Below, one piece after another: positions 7,225-17,188 of a DNA stretch of 64,000 nt; position 1 is the stretch's first letter, and each line of letters starts with the position of its first letter. The DNA lies in contig NC_079881.1 of assembly GCF_029227915.1 (NCBI RefSeq), positions 32,401,501 through 32,465,500 on the forward strand, given 5' to 3'. The translations under genes and the position numbers were made by a program. Under the pieces are notes generated by a model that saw nothing but the letters and a program-made list of their open reading frames with translations, was not told where the DNA came from and did no database searches. This stretch comes from Hydractinia symbiolongicarpus (Eukaryota > Cnidaria > Hydrozoa > Anthoathecata > Hydractiniidae).

Positions 7225-8394
7225 ATGGATGACATTTTCAGATATAACCCGAATGCGGCATATAAGCCAAATGGAGGGCGGGATCTTCAAATATTGGGCG
7301 CTAGGGATCTGTACAAACAGGCCATTATTGTGTCCGAAAATGGCTCTTTCCCCGCTTCCTTTCCTAATATTTTTACCAATTATGAACTTAGTCATAACGC
7401 GCAACGTATGAGAATTTGGAATGATCAACCTTTTAGACTATGGCAAACCCAGCTAAATTTCGCCACTTGGTGTGCTTCAAGTGCCTGTGGGGTAAGTTCC
7501 GAACACCTGAAGGATGGTAGATCTATGGTAAGGTCAATATATCGTTTTCATGTGTATTATCACATTAGACGAATCATTAAGCGCCTACAGACACCTCTAC
7601 CCTTTGAGGATAGTTTTAATCAATATGATAATCCTTATTCAAATGAGGAATTTCTAAAAATCTGTGGTGAGTATGATGTTGATTCCAACCCCATGAAATA
7701 CAGAGGTCAGTACTTTTTCACTTCATATCAAAAAAGACGTAAAGACTATCCAACTCCCGGGTTGAGTTATTTCACTAACGACTCCATGACGCGGTGGATT
7801 GTGGAAAAATCCGATGGATTTACAAAAACGGGCCTTGTGAAGATCTCAAGCAGTGTTAGGGCCTATGCCTATCTTGTTCTTAGTTCTCAGGCCTCGGCAC
7901 GCTCCTCCATCCTTGGTAATGATTCAAGTGCTCTGACCGCCCAAAGAGTTTTTATGAATAACCTTGAGGATATTGTTAACCGTAGGGTTGATATTCAGGA
8001 GGACATTAAACGTTATCAGGATACGTTAAACTACGCTTCAAGTAAGGTTGATTATTCGGTTGGACAAGGTATTTATATGTTACCTAGTGACATGAATCTC
8101 AGAATTAAGACAGGGGTGGTAGGTTACAACAACAAGATTTTGATATCGGGTGAAGATCTTACCATTGGTATCAATCGAAAGGTCAATGTTACCGAATCGC
8201 ATAAGATAACTAAAAAGAAGCCTGTAACACCCGATCATCCTGATAAACACATCACCGTACACCACGTGGATACTACAGATAAACACATTACTGCACCTTA
8301 CCACAAAGATACTCCTCCTACACACGAAGATGAGAAGATCGCTCTTGTGATTGTTATGACAACGGGTTATTTCATATGGTATTTGTTTAGATAA
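7225..8394 (+). CDS. 389-aa protein with C-terminal membrane anchor
   Basis: A mostly soluble protein with an aromatic block (FRLWQTQLNFATWCASSACGVS, about residues 70-92, which I recall as conserved in cnidarian homologs), a helical middle, and a His/Asp/Thr-rich stalk with two copies of DKHIT (about 332-370), ended by one membrane helix (ALVIVMTTGYFIWYLF). The layout of a large head, a stalk and a tail anchor suggests a virion-surface or membrane protein; this is inference. It is the rightmost cassette gene and is transcribed away from the penton-like gene. Confidence 0.7.
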   Translation: MDDIFRYNPNAAYKPNGGRDLQILGARDLYKQAIIVSENGSFPASFPNIFTNYELSHNAQRMRIWNDQPFRLWQTQLNFATWCASSACGVSSEHLKDGRSMVRSIYRFHVYYHIRRIIKRLQTPLPFEDSFNQYDNPYSNEEFLKICGEYDVDSNPMKYRGQYFFTSYQKRRKDYPTPGLSYFTNDSMTRWIVEKSDGFTKTGLVKISSSVRAYAYLVLSSQASARSSILGNDSSALTAQRVFMNNLEDIVNRRVDIQEDIKRYQDTLNYASSKVDYSVGQGIYMLPSDMNLRIKTGVVGYNNKILISGEDLTIGINRKVNVTESHKITKKKPVTPDHPDKHITVHHVDTTDKHITAPYHKDTPPTHEDEKIALVIVMTTGYFIWYLFR

Positions 8395-8395
8395 A

Positions 8396-8420
8396 GATTG
8401 ACGTCAATTAAATGTCAATC
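8396..8420. terminator. Hairpin after the 389-aa gene
   Basis: GATTGAC (8396-8402) pairs with GTCAATC (8414-8420) two bases after the stop codon; the left arm also forms the palindrome ATTGACGTCAAT. It differs in sequence from the other two cassette hairpins. Confidence 0.3.
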
Positions 8421-8654
8421 AAGCCAGAATAACAATAGAGAAACAATGCATTCCTTACATACCAAATATCCTTAGCAACGGCTACTTTCGTTTTAACTTT
8501 TTTTCTTATGTAAACAACTTTCTGGTATGTAAAATATGTAAAATATGTAAAATCCTATTGTTATAAGCGCATAATTATGGAGGATGGTATTACCACACTG
8601 GCAAGAGGACATTATAGACACACATAACACTATAATTTATAGGACACGACAGAT

Positions 8655-8745
8655 GAGGGTGGGTAGGGACCCATGGGAAGGGGAGGGGGCCCGGGGGACA
8701 CGGCGGGGGTTGGGGGTTGGGGTGGGGGTGTGGGTTTTGGACAGA
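8655..8745 (+). repeat. G-rich tract, possible G-quadruplex
   Basis: About 90 bases with at least six runs of four or five G, separated by one to eight bases, in otherwise AT-rich DNA. It lies 260 bases right of the last viral gene. The short reading frame across it is a by-product of base composition. Confidence 0.5.
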
Positions 8746-8780
8746 TATTATAGAGCATGCCCGCTTATTTGACGTAAAGT

Positions 8781-8940
8781 GGTAAAGTGCACATGGATTT
8801 TATCGACTCTTCTATCGTTGATTTAACGGGGATGATCTATAAATTGACGTGGAATGGTAAAGTGCACATGGATTTTATGGACTCTTCTATCGTTGATTTG
8901 ACGTGGATGATCCATGATTTGACGTGGAGTGGTAAAGTGC
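8781..8940 (+). repeat. 75-bp tandem repeat, about 2.1 copies
   Basis: The word GGTAAAGTGC recurs at 8781, 8856 and 8931, exactly 75 bases apart, and the sequence between copies is nearly the same. GATTTGACGTGGA occurs twice within the second unit. It may mark the end of the viral element, but no terminal inverted repeat was identified. Confidence 0.75.
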
Positions 8941-9424
8941 TAACGGGGTCTGTCCTAACATTGGGATTTTCCTATCTCTACTTTGTTATAATCCATTTCT
9001 TGTATCATGAAACGTTTACCCAATGCACTCCACGTTTCATCAGCTTGCTGATCTATCACTCGCGTTATTGATGCCATAACGTCATGCAATGCCAAAAAAG
9101 TTCAGCAATAAATCCATAGACAGTTGCGAAGATGCGGTTTTTATAGGGTTTTTTTGTGGAAGACATTAAATTGCTTAGACGTGAAATGTTTTCTTGACGT
9201 TTACAGGGTCATTTTATGTCATTTTTGTGGGTTTTTTTTATATTAAATATAAATGCATGATTTTGTAAATGAAAACAGAAAGAGTGAAAGTTAATTTAAG
9301 TGTTTTTTTGAAGTATAATATGAAAAAGGGGTTTGCTTGTGAATCATGAAAGCGAAGTCGTTATATATTGCGAAATATTTAGTGTAACAAACCAACTTGG
9401 TATGTTTGTTGATATTTTAGTTTA

Positions 9425-10620
9425 ATTCCCCTCACTAACTACAGGCCGATATCTCTTCTTTCCAACATAGATAAAATTTTTGAAAAACTTGTACATTCTA
9501 GATTAACATCCTTCCTAAATGAACATAACATAATTACTAACAAACAGTTCGGATTTCGAAGTAAGCATTCCACCTCTCATGCACTTATCAGTCTCACTGA
9601 ACAAATTCGGTCAGCCCTAGACAAAGGACATTTCTCATGTGGGGTCTTTATTGATCTGCAAAAGGTGTTTGATACTGTAGACCATGCAATTCTTTTATCC
9701 AAATTAAATCATTATTGGATTAGAGGTTTGCCTAAGCAATGGTTTAAATCATACATTCTCAATCGTACCTTCTCATCTCTGATGCTGTAATTAACTCGGA
9801 AACTTTCTATTTGCTGATGACACCTGTGTCCTATTTTCTCATAAAGATCTCAGCATAATCAAAAAGAAAGTTAACCTTGATCTAAAACTCTTACTACAAT
9901 GGCTGAATGATAATAAGATAGCTCTTAACGTGACCAAAACTAAATTTATCCTTTTCAGAAATATCAGAAAAAAAATTAACTATGCCATCAAGTTGAAACT
10001 AGGTGGTAAACGTCTCTCACTCTCATCATCAGTCAAATACCTGGGGGTTTACTTAAATGAAAATTTAAGCTGGTTCTATCATTATAACACTCTTGCTCTT
10101 ACACTTCGTAGAGCCAATGGTATTCTCTCAAAATGACGTTATTACTTATCTCGGAAAACCCTACGCACTGTATATTTTGCCCTTTTTCACTCTCATCTAT
10201 CATATGCAATTCAAATCTAGGGTCAAAATCTTCCACTCAACTCTCGCATTTTTAAACTACAAAAAATTAAACGTTTTCTTAGTGTATAAAACTCTTAACA
10301 ACTTATCTCCTTCGGATAGACAAAATTCTTACCTCACTTAGTCTTTCTAGACTTAAATTTATTACCTGTACATTTCTCCAAAAAATCACAACTCTTAAAA
10401 TATATATATTTTTTTTGCATATTGCATATAAACAAAAATAGTTTTGAAACTATACCTAAAGGTGACCTCCTTAGATTAGCTTTTGCTAGTGGTCGGTCTC
10501 CTGACTGCTATAGCTTGTATTGTATTATTTTTCAACATACAACTTTATATACATTTATACATTTATATATTATATACTGTACAATCTATTTAGCAGCAAA
10601 TAAATACTACTACTACATTT
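9425..10620 (+). mobile_element. Degenerate LINE reverse transcriptase (jockey/CR1-like)
   Basis: Broken reading frames spell RT motifs in order: a fingers motif like NYRPISLL near 9435, the VFIDLQKVFDTVDH block (motif A, near 9645-9690), LFADDT-like catalytic sequence near 9810-9825 and a KYLGV(Y/I)L block near 10035. A deletion lies near 9785-9810, and later frames are shifted and stopped. The relic ends with an ATAAATACTACTACTAC tail near 10600-10617. No intact protein can be made. Confidence 0.7.
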
Positions 10621-13254
10621 AATCTAAAAATAGTGAACATTGCGTAGCTGCGTTGCTGCTGCTATACTTGTTGCATTTCTGATGTGAGCCATGTGTGAGC
10701 TAAAAAAATGACTGTTTGGTTTATTTATTTATTTTTATTATTGCGTTGCTGCGTTGCAGAGATATGGCGGGTACAAAAATCGAAAATTGTCTTTCGATTT
10801 ATCTAGTTACTAATAAAATTGACCAAAAGAAACGCTAAGCTATTACAAATTCTCCTAAGAACATTTTTTATAAGAATCAAATCTCCGTCTTACACGTCTT
10901 ATTTTAGATAGATAAAACCACTAAAATTAACAGGAATTAACTACAATAAAGTGAGACAATTGTGAATATATTTCATTATTTATAAACTCTTACTGTGTCT
11001 GCCAATATCAGGCTTCATCAGCATGACTAGGTGAATCAAATGATCACACCAGCCATGGACAGCAAAATAAAACACAATAATAACAAAAACAATAAGAATA
11101 TGGAAAGATCAGGATAATGAAGATGAAATGTACATACATGTGATATGATACATACACACCTCAACCCATGTATTTGTTCAGATATACTTGTTTATTCATA
11201 GGGCTAAACTGAAGTTTCGTTTGAACTTTAAAAGAAGAATTAAGAAGGGCTTTTTACTGCTTCTTGCATGCTGAAATAGGAAAATGCAACTTTCGGTTAA
11301 GAAAGTTGCAACCTGGAAAAAGGGGACCGTAATGATTTGGCTTGAAGTCTACACCAGACTTAACAATATCTTCATAACAAAATAAAATTTTTAACTGATC
11401 TTCATCAGGTAAAATAGATGGGTGTGGCAATATACACTGTGTAAAGAGAGTTGTAACAAACTGTAACAAGCCGAACTGTGGGTAAAACGTTTTAATTTTT
11501 CTCTTTATTACTGTTGACAAGGCAAGTATTGATAGGAAAGGAGATCATGTTTTGAGGGTACAGTTGTTGATTGCTTCTGCTTTAACTGCCTCCTTAGGAG
11601 AAAGAGTCGTATCACAAACAATATGGGAAGGGGAAAATCTGAATAAACTTTTCTCAGATATAAAAATATTTGCCTTTTGGTTTTTAAAAGCAAACTGGAA
11701 ACAAGGATGATTGGAATAAAAGGAAGGATGCAAGAAAAGTTCTATGGATGTCAAGATTCTCAAAACACCAACAAGAGAATTATCACCTATACCAATACCA
11801 ACGATGCTGAGCTGTATAGACAGTCTCCTGATGGATTGGATCTAAAAATAATATATTTTACCATGACCTTTTACTCAAGAAACTTTGTTTCCTAATAGCT
11901 ATTCGAAGAGTTGTTTATTTTCATCACCAACCTTACTTATCCAGATGTCAAGTTCTTGCTTCTAATAACAACACAAATATTAATTGAGAAAGAATTCCTC
12001 CGCAATGCTGAAAATTCTGTTTAAAGCTCATATTACAAAAACAATTAGCCCTAGCTATAGCTAATTAATCTTTTTGTATTTGGTTTTAATAGTCTGTTGT
12101 ATAAAGCTCTCCCCAACTAGCTTTTCGTAGCGAATATACTGAAAAACTTTAAATAATTGCAAGGTGTGTTGGAGAGTAAAAAACATACTTCTCACCTTAA
12201 AGCAATAATTCCTTTATCTTCACACCTCACCTCAGATGGAAGGTATATATCTGGACCTGAATTCCGATGAAGACTTTTACCAACCAAGGGATAAATATCC
12301 CCAGATTTTATTCATCCAACAACGAATCCTATCCAAGGTCCTTTTCTATTAGTGCTGAATTTAATAATTGACATGATTCAGCATACTTTTTAAAAGGGTC
12401 TGATTGCAAAATATGATTGCCAAAGTTCAGCACTTGTAATATTTGTGTATTTGTGTACTCAGCTTCTAAAACACAGACAAAAGACATTATAATTTCCTCT
12501 GGGTGATTACATTAATGTTGGTTGAAAAAAAACCTGAATGATAAGAACCATGTGTTTTTGAATGGGTCTAGGAGAATGAACCTATTTAATTTCCCTTGGC
12601 CTTGCATCAATCAAATTCTGAAAAAATAAACACTTCTCAAATGATTTTGTCAGATTTGGAGACTGTTGGTTTGGTTGGAACTTTGCATATAAAATTAGTA
12701 AAGTTGCCAAATTGTTTAGTTGTTTCTTTTATACTTTTCCGAATTAGCCTTAATTATTTATGAGATGAAAAACAGCGCTTTCAATTCCATTGACTTGGCC
12801 ATTCCTTTAAGGCACTGGAAGCTTCACTATATAAAAATGTTTTCTTTTTCTTTTAGATTGTGTACAATGGTAGTGAGTGATGTAATCTTCTAATGCGTGT
12901 GGTGAAAAGAAGGAGAAACCGTTATTGTTTTTCTGCCAAAAATTGAAGCTATTTAATAAATCTTGATAAAGTTAAAAAAACTGTTTTGATTTGTTTGTTT
13001 TTGTTTTAACTGTTTTCCGTGAGTTTTCGAAATTCGTTCCAGCAGATTCTGTGGCTTCTAGTGCCGGTATTTTTACGTGAAAAAATACTGTTTTGTTGTA
13101 AGGTCATTTACGAAATCGTTAACGTTAGGACCAACTTCTGCGGGTTGCACAACTCGATGTATTACATATCTTTCGGAATACTGCTAAAAGTGTAATTTTG
13201 TAATGCGCTCTTTACTTTTATCATTCTGTGGGAAAAGGGGGTACAAAATTTTAA
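10621..13254. other. AT-rich non-coding stretch
   Basis: No convincing gene. Short frames here lack domains or codon structure. A word resembling a dispersed repeat (around 10960-11045, containing GCCAATATCAGGCTTCATCAG) may be a retroelement tail. Otherwise low-complexity AT-rich DNA. Confidence 0.4.
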
Positions 13255-13603
13255 CACGAGTATGGTGGCCCATGGCTGCCATCGCGTTTTTGTTATTACT
13301 TTATTTTCATATTGACACTCAATTCACCTTCATATGATAATCAAAATAAATCGAATCGCTTTGTAAACAAAATCAAAATGAATTCAATTTTGATATTGGC
13401 CCATCGCTGCCACACGCGTTATCAATTTAATTTTAAATCGATTTTGCTTTTGAAATCGACTTTGCTTTTCAAATTAAATTGAATTCATTTCGTTGCTTAG
13501 CCCATCGCTGCCAATGTTTTGATATTTTGAGACATGACTTATAATGCCGATGTTTTGATGTTTTGAGAAATGACTAATAACAAACCACGCTAAACTTTAC
13601 AAT

Positions 13604-14815
13604 ATGGCTGACAGAAAACGAAAAGAAAAACACCAGCAATGGCAGAAGTTTAATAAAGATTGTAAAATTAAGAGAACGTCATCCTCTGAATCAGCTGGAA
13701 GTCACATATTAACAACTAACGAATTAACTGTACAGCCCCTAGAAAGTGACACTAGTGGTAAGGCAAAAAAATACGAACGAACTGGCCCACAAGAATTTGT
13801 GGAGTTCGCATTTGAAGAAGTAACCATACCAAACATCAAACAAGCCTGTAACAAATATTTTAAAGACAGATTACCAGCTGGTATGACTTGCGACATATTA
13901 GCAAGTGACAGAGGTCCATCATGCACTAAAATGAGTCATCTTTCAAATCTCAAAGTCATTAACATCAGATTCATCAAAGACCACATTGAATCACAGACCA
14001 CCTCAAGTGCAACAACTGGAACGGGAACGTACAAACCAAGTATCAATTCTTTAACAGCAAGTTCATCAGTAGTATCACGATCTTTGCCTCAAGTCTTGAA
14101 ATCACGTAAACTTCCAGCAAAGTCGATTTCTGTAGCCAAAAGTTTAAAAGTTTCTACGATGATGAAACTGGGAAAAGTGATAACCAAATATAATGGCAGT
14201 AGTGAACAAGTGGAAATGTGTGATTTTTCTATAAAAACGATGTCATGGACTCTGCCAGAAAAGCATTACATAACTGTTGAAGAAAATCCATTTGCTACTG
14301 GTGGGTTTAGAGCAGCATATTTTGGGAAAATGAGTGGATCGAAAAGTGAAAAAAAGTTTGTCATCAAACGATATTTAGAAAGCAGCCTTGACGATTTGAA
14401 ACAAATAAAGGAAAGTTCTGAATGTCATGCACGAAAAGCTGTCCAAATGCATGCTTTAGCTGCAAATTTTGCCTTGCAACTCAGTGAAGCACTCTTTGAA
14501 GGTGGTTATATTGGGCCCAAGATGTTATACAATACAGCATCATTCGGAAGACTTGGTGTCGAATCAGAAATTGTGACAATAGAAGGATACGTAGATGGGG
14601 AGTTCAGTAAATATATAAATAAGGATGGAAGTATATCGCCTGGAAATATTTTGTTTAACCAAGAAATGGCAGAGTGTTTAACTCATTTTTCTTATGTGAA
14701 ATCCAAGGAAACACTTATGCTGGTGGACATACAAGGTTCGGGGTTAACATTATATGATCCTGAAATTGCTACTATGAAAAGTAGCTATGATGAAAATGAC
14801 GAACTTTTGTTTTGA
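13604..14815 (+). CDS. Alpha-kinase (eEF2K/MHCK-type) carried by a transposon
   Basis: A single-exon, 403-residue protein. Residues 1-200 are basic and Ser/Thr-rich. The alpha-kinase domain covers about 205-400: ENPFATGGFRAAYFGKM (nucleotide-binding N-lobe), FVIKRYL (catalytic Lys), HARKAVQMHALAANF, VTIEGYVDGEFSKY, and the C-lobe LMLVDIQGSGLTLYDPEI, which holds the conserved Asp and Gln and the Gly-rich loop. Expected role is Ser/Thr phosphorylation on alpha-helical targets. TGA at 14813-14815 cuts off the end: the same frame continues for 31 codons (to 14911) and reads GNLSTLA then HACNNFC, the usual zinc-binding tail of the family. So the gene is either recently broken or read through. No intron is present. 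Confidence 0.85.
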   Translation: MADRKRKEKHQQWQKFNKDCKIKRTSSSESAGSHILTTNELTVQPLESDTSGKAKKYERTGPQEFVEFAFEEVTIPNIKQACNKYFKDRLPAGMTCDILASDRGPSCTKMSHLSNLKVINIRFIKDHIESQTTSSATTGTGTYKPSINSLTASSSVVSRSLPQVLKSRKLPAKSISVAKSLKVSTMMKLGKVITKYNGSSEQVEMCDFSIKTMSWTLPEKHYITVEENPFATGGFRAAYFGKMSGSKSEKKFVIKRYLESSLDDLKQIKESSECHARKAVQMHALAANFALQLSEALFEGGYIGPKMLYNTASFGRLGVESEIVTIEGYVDGEFSKYINKDGSISPGNILFNQEMAECLTHFSYVKSKETLMLVDIQGSGLTLYDPEIATMKSSYDENDELLF

Positions 14816-14911
14816 ATGGGGAACTTATCTACGCTTGCAAAGGAAAACTTTTTCGCTCAGCACGCATGTAACAATTTTTGTCACATAGCAAAAATTTCTT
14901 CACAACATTGA
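14816..14911 (+). pseudogene. Alpha-kinase zinc-binding tail beyond the stop
   Basis: In the same frame as the kinase, directly after its TGA, 31 codons run to the next TGA. They contain GNLSTLA and a HxCNNFC cluster, matching the Zn-coordinating end of alpha-kinases (established family knowledge). Conservation of this segment suggests that the stop is recent. Confidence 0.65.
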
Positions 14912-15294
14912 TAAAGTTATGTAATGTTATTTTTCAACAGTAAATAAGACTCTACATATTTGGTTGCGGAGATTTTTGCAGGATCTGGCAGTATGTTTTG
15001 ACATTTATTTCTGAATGCTTCATCAATGTAATCTTCAGTTGTTTCACTCAGTACATTTGATAAGTCTGCTACATCTTCCAGCTCTTTGTCGTTCACAGGA
15101 AAACCTGGATGTATATAAAGATTTTTGTTACATTTTGATTACCTTAGGCATACTAATTTTCGTGTGTATATAATTTATACATAATATAATATTTATTGAC
15201 ATAGATAAAACACAATATATAGGGTAAAATATTATATACCCTATTTATACGTTATAGAAAAGCCGGAATATGTACTTTTAAGGTATTTAAAAAA

Positions 15295-16022
15295 TCAATC
15301 ATCAAAAAATAAAAGCATACCACATTCCAATAAGTCATATTCTTGTGGAAAATCGTATATGTGGTTTGGTATACCATCAGGCAAAATGGTATTTTTTTGT
15401 TTCCTTATGCGATGAGTGTTCCACACGATTTCTCGAAATTCGTCCAATTCTCTCTGGATAAGTGGTATCATAACGTACTTCATAATATTCCTGAAAGAGT
15501 ATAGTGATTGTTTTTTATTTGTTTACTATTTTTAGAAGAATTTTTATGATGCTGTTATATTTTCTTCTGAATACATTTTATTCTACATTACCTATCTGCT
15601 TCATTATGTGGGTCATAATGTCTTTCTTCTTTCAGCCATTGTAATCCATCCTTGAAATATTTCTCAAGTCTCTCGTGGAGCTCTTTCCACCAACGTTCAA
15701 TCTAAAAACAAGAATGCCGATTAGGTATTTGAAAAAGAAATTAGGCAATATTGGACTATCAGAAATGATACTTACTTGATTTGAAGTTGATGGTCCATAG
15801 CACACTGATTCAGTGGGATCGTCAAGGTCTTCGCAATTTCTTCTCAAGTATGATTGCATTGTGGCCATAACGCCAGTTTCTGTTCCCTTGTCGATGCGAA
15901 TATATGCAGGGATGATGTTTGTTTTACATAAGTGCTCTAAATACCATTTACCGATCAATTCTGGTTTGGAATTTGAATCCCATACACGCAACCAAAGAGC
16001 AACTTTTACTTTTAAATCGAAT
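15295..16022 (-). CDS. rve-type DDE transposase, 3' exons only
   Basis: Three exons fit together with GT-AG borders and consistent phase: about 16022-15776, 15701-15592 and 15490-15295. They encode KVALWLRVWD, RIDKGTET (second catalytic Asp), YGPSTSNQ, then IERWWKEL (catalytic Glu) and a C-terminal helical part with MIPLIQRELDE and NTHRIRKQ, the pattern of rve-core transposases common in invertebrate genomes. The first catalytic Asp and N-terminal part are missing; upstream the frame runs into the subterminal AT repeats of the transposon. So it looks like a truncated transposase of the element that carries the alpha-kinase. Confidence 0.75.
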
Positions 16023-16160
16023 TTAAACGAAGTAAATTTATTTTGATTTGATTTCAATTTTGATTTGAAATTAAGATGAGTTCGATTTGAAATTGAAATG
16101 AAATTGTTTTGATATTTGTTTATTTTTTTTGCATGGCAGCCATGGGCCACCATACACGAG

Positions 16161-17013
16161 TTATTCGTTTTTGTTAGTTTCGCGTAATCTAATTTTCTCG
16201 CACATTGTGAATAGAATATCCCACGCACATCAAATACTCGCGCAGTCTATTCGAAAAAAAACTGTCTTTGCGCAACAAATTGTTCTGCAGAGCGTTCATT
16301 TTCCTACCTCGACCCCAGGGTTCTTCTATATGATATTCAATTTTGATGTATTTGGGAAGATGTTAGCGCCAAAGAAACAAGAAGCGCTAGGGATAAAGTA
16401 TTGGATAGTTTAATTTTGCTTGCAACTTGCGAAATGCTTCGCAACCTTTTTTTTAATTTCTAGTTGACTGACTGAGTGACTGATTAGTCAAAATGAATCA
16501 GTCAAAATCTGCAAGCTATAATTTGCAACCCTCTCAGTCTATATGGTAGCAACGTCACAACTTTAACGTCAACATTCGCTATAGGCGAATTAGAGAGGGC
16601 TGTGAACCATGGCTTTTTGCCGTAAATATACAATCTGATTTTTTAACGCCCTCCGTTTGCAACACCTGGATCGTCGACATCTTCGCTTGGCTAACATTTT
16701 TCGTCAAATTTACACTTAGTCACGCGACTTATCTGACTAACCCTGGATCCGCACCTGGGGTATTCTATAGTTTAGCCTTAAATGTTTAATTGTAAAAGTT
16801 TTGGCCGGTTTATGCCATAGCCAAAATTTAAAAAATACGTATAATCGTGTAGCAAAACTGTGCGTTAAAAACGGGGATATTTCAAGACCGCTAAATGTTC
16901 CATCGCGAATTATCAAGTATCACCTTAAATTTAATTCCATTAAAGGTTACCTCCCCAGCAAAAATAAGTTGCCCTAAAATAATCCACAACAACATGTTAT
17001 TCGACAAAATAAC
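16161..17013. other. Intergenic, no gene seen
   Basis: Between the transposon and the gypsy element. It contains direct repeats of TGACTGA/AGTCAAAATC words near 16465-16515 and no supportable reading frame. Confidence 0.4.
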
Positions 17014-17173
17014 TGTATAAGGATGAGATCAATAATTGAGACAATGTTGTGACTTGCTGATATGCTATAATCTTGAATAATAATAAATGCTAGATCATAA
17101 CGAGTAGAGTTCCTAACATAAGATAAATCGTAACAAGTAGGGTTCCTAAGATATAACGGGTAATATATATACA
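17014..17173 (-). repeat. 3' LTR of gypsy element
   Basis: 160 bp, TGTATAAGGATGAG...ATATATACA on the plus strand, same as 22169-22328. Preceded (minus strand) by the polypurine tract. Confidence 0.9.
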
Positions 17174-17188
17174 TGTCTCTTTTTTTTT

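Larger units (their letters stand above)
13261..16154. mobile_element. DNA transposon with rve-type transposase and alpha-kinase cargo (IS3EU-like)
   Basis: Terminal inverted repeats of 22 bases are exact: TATGGTGGCCCATGGCTGCCAT at 13261-13282 and its complement at 16133-16154. Both are flanked by the same 6-bp CACGAG (13255-13260 and 16155-16160), a target-site duplication. Inner copies of the related word GCCCATCGCTGCCA occur near 13400 and 13500 and could be transposase sites. Inside are an alpha-kinase gene (plus) and 3' exons of an rve-fold transposase (minus). The 6-bp TSD, the TAT ends and the rve transposase recall the IS3EU superfamily; this match is from memory. The transposase seems to lack its N-terminal part, so this copy is probably not autonomous. 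Confidence 0.8.

Noticed and set aside
1-8600. Terminal inverted repeat of the viral element
   Set aside because: No sequence near 8400-8950 has a complement at the left edge; the other end is probably outside the window.
8584-9071. Two plus-strand ORFs of 62 and 94 codons
   Set aside because: They arise from the G-rich tract and the 75-bp repeat and show no protein features.
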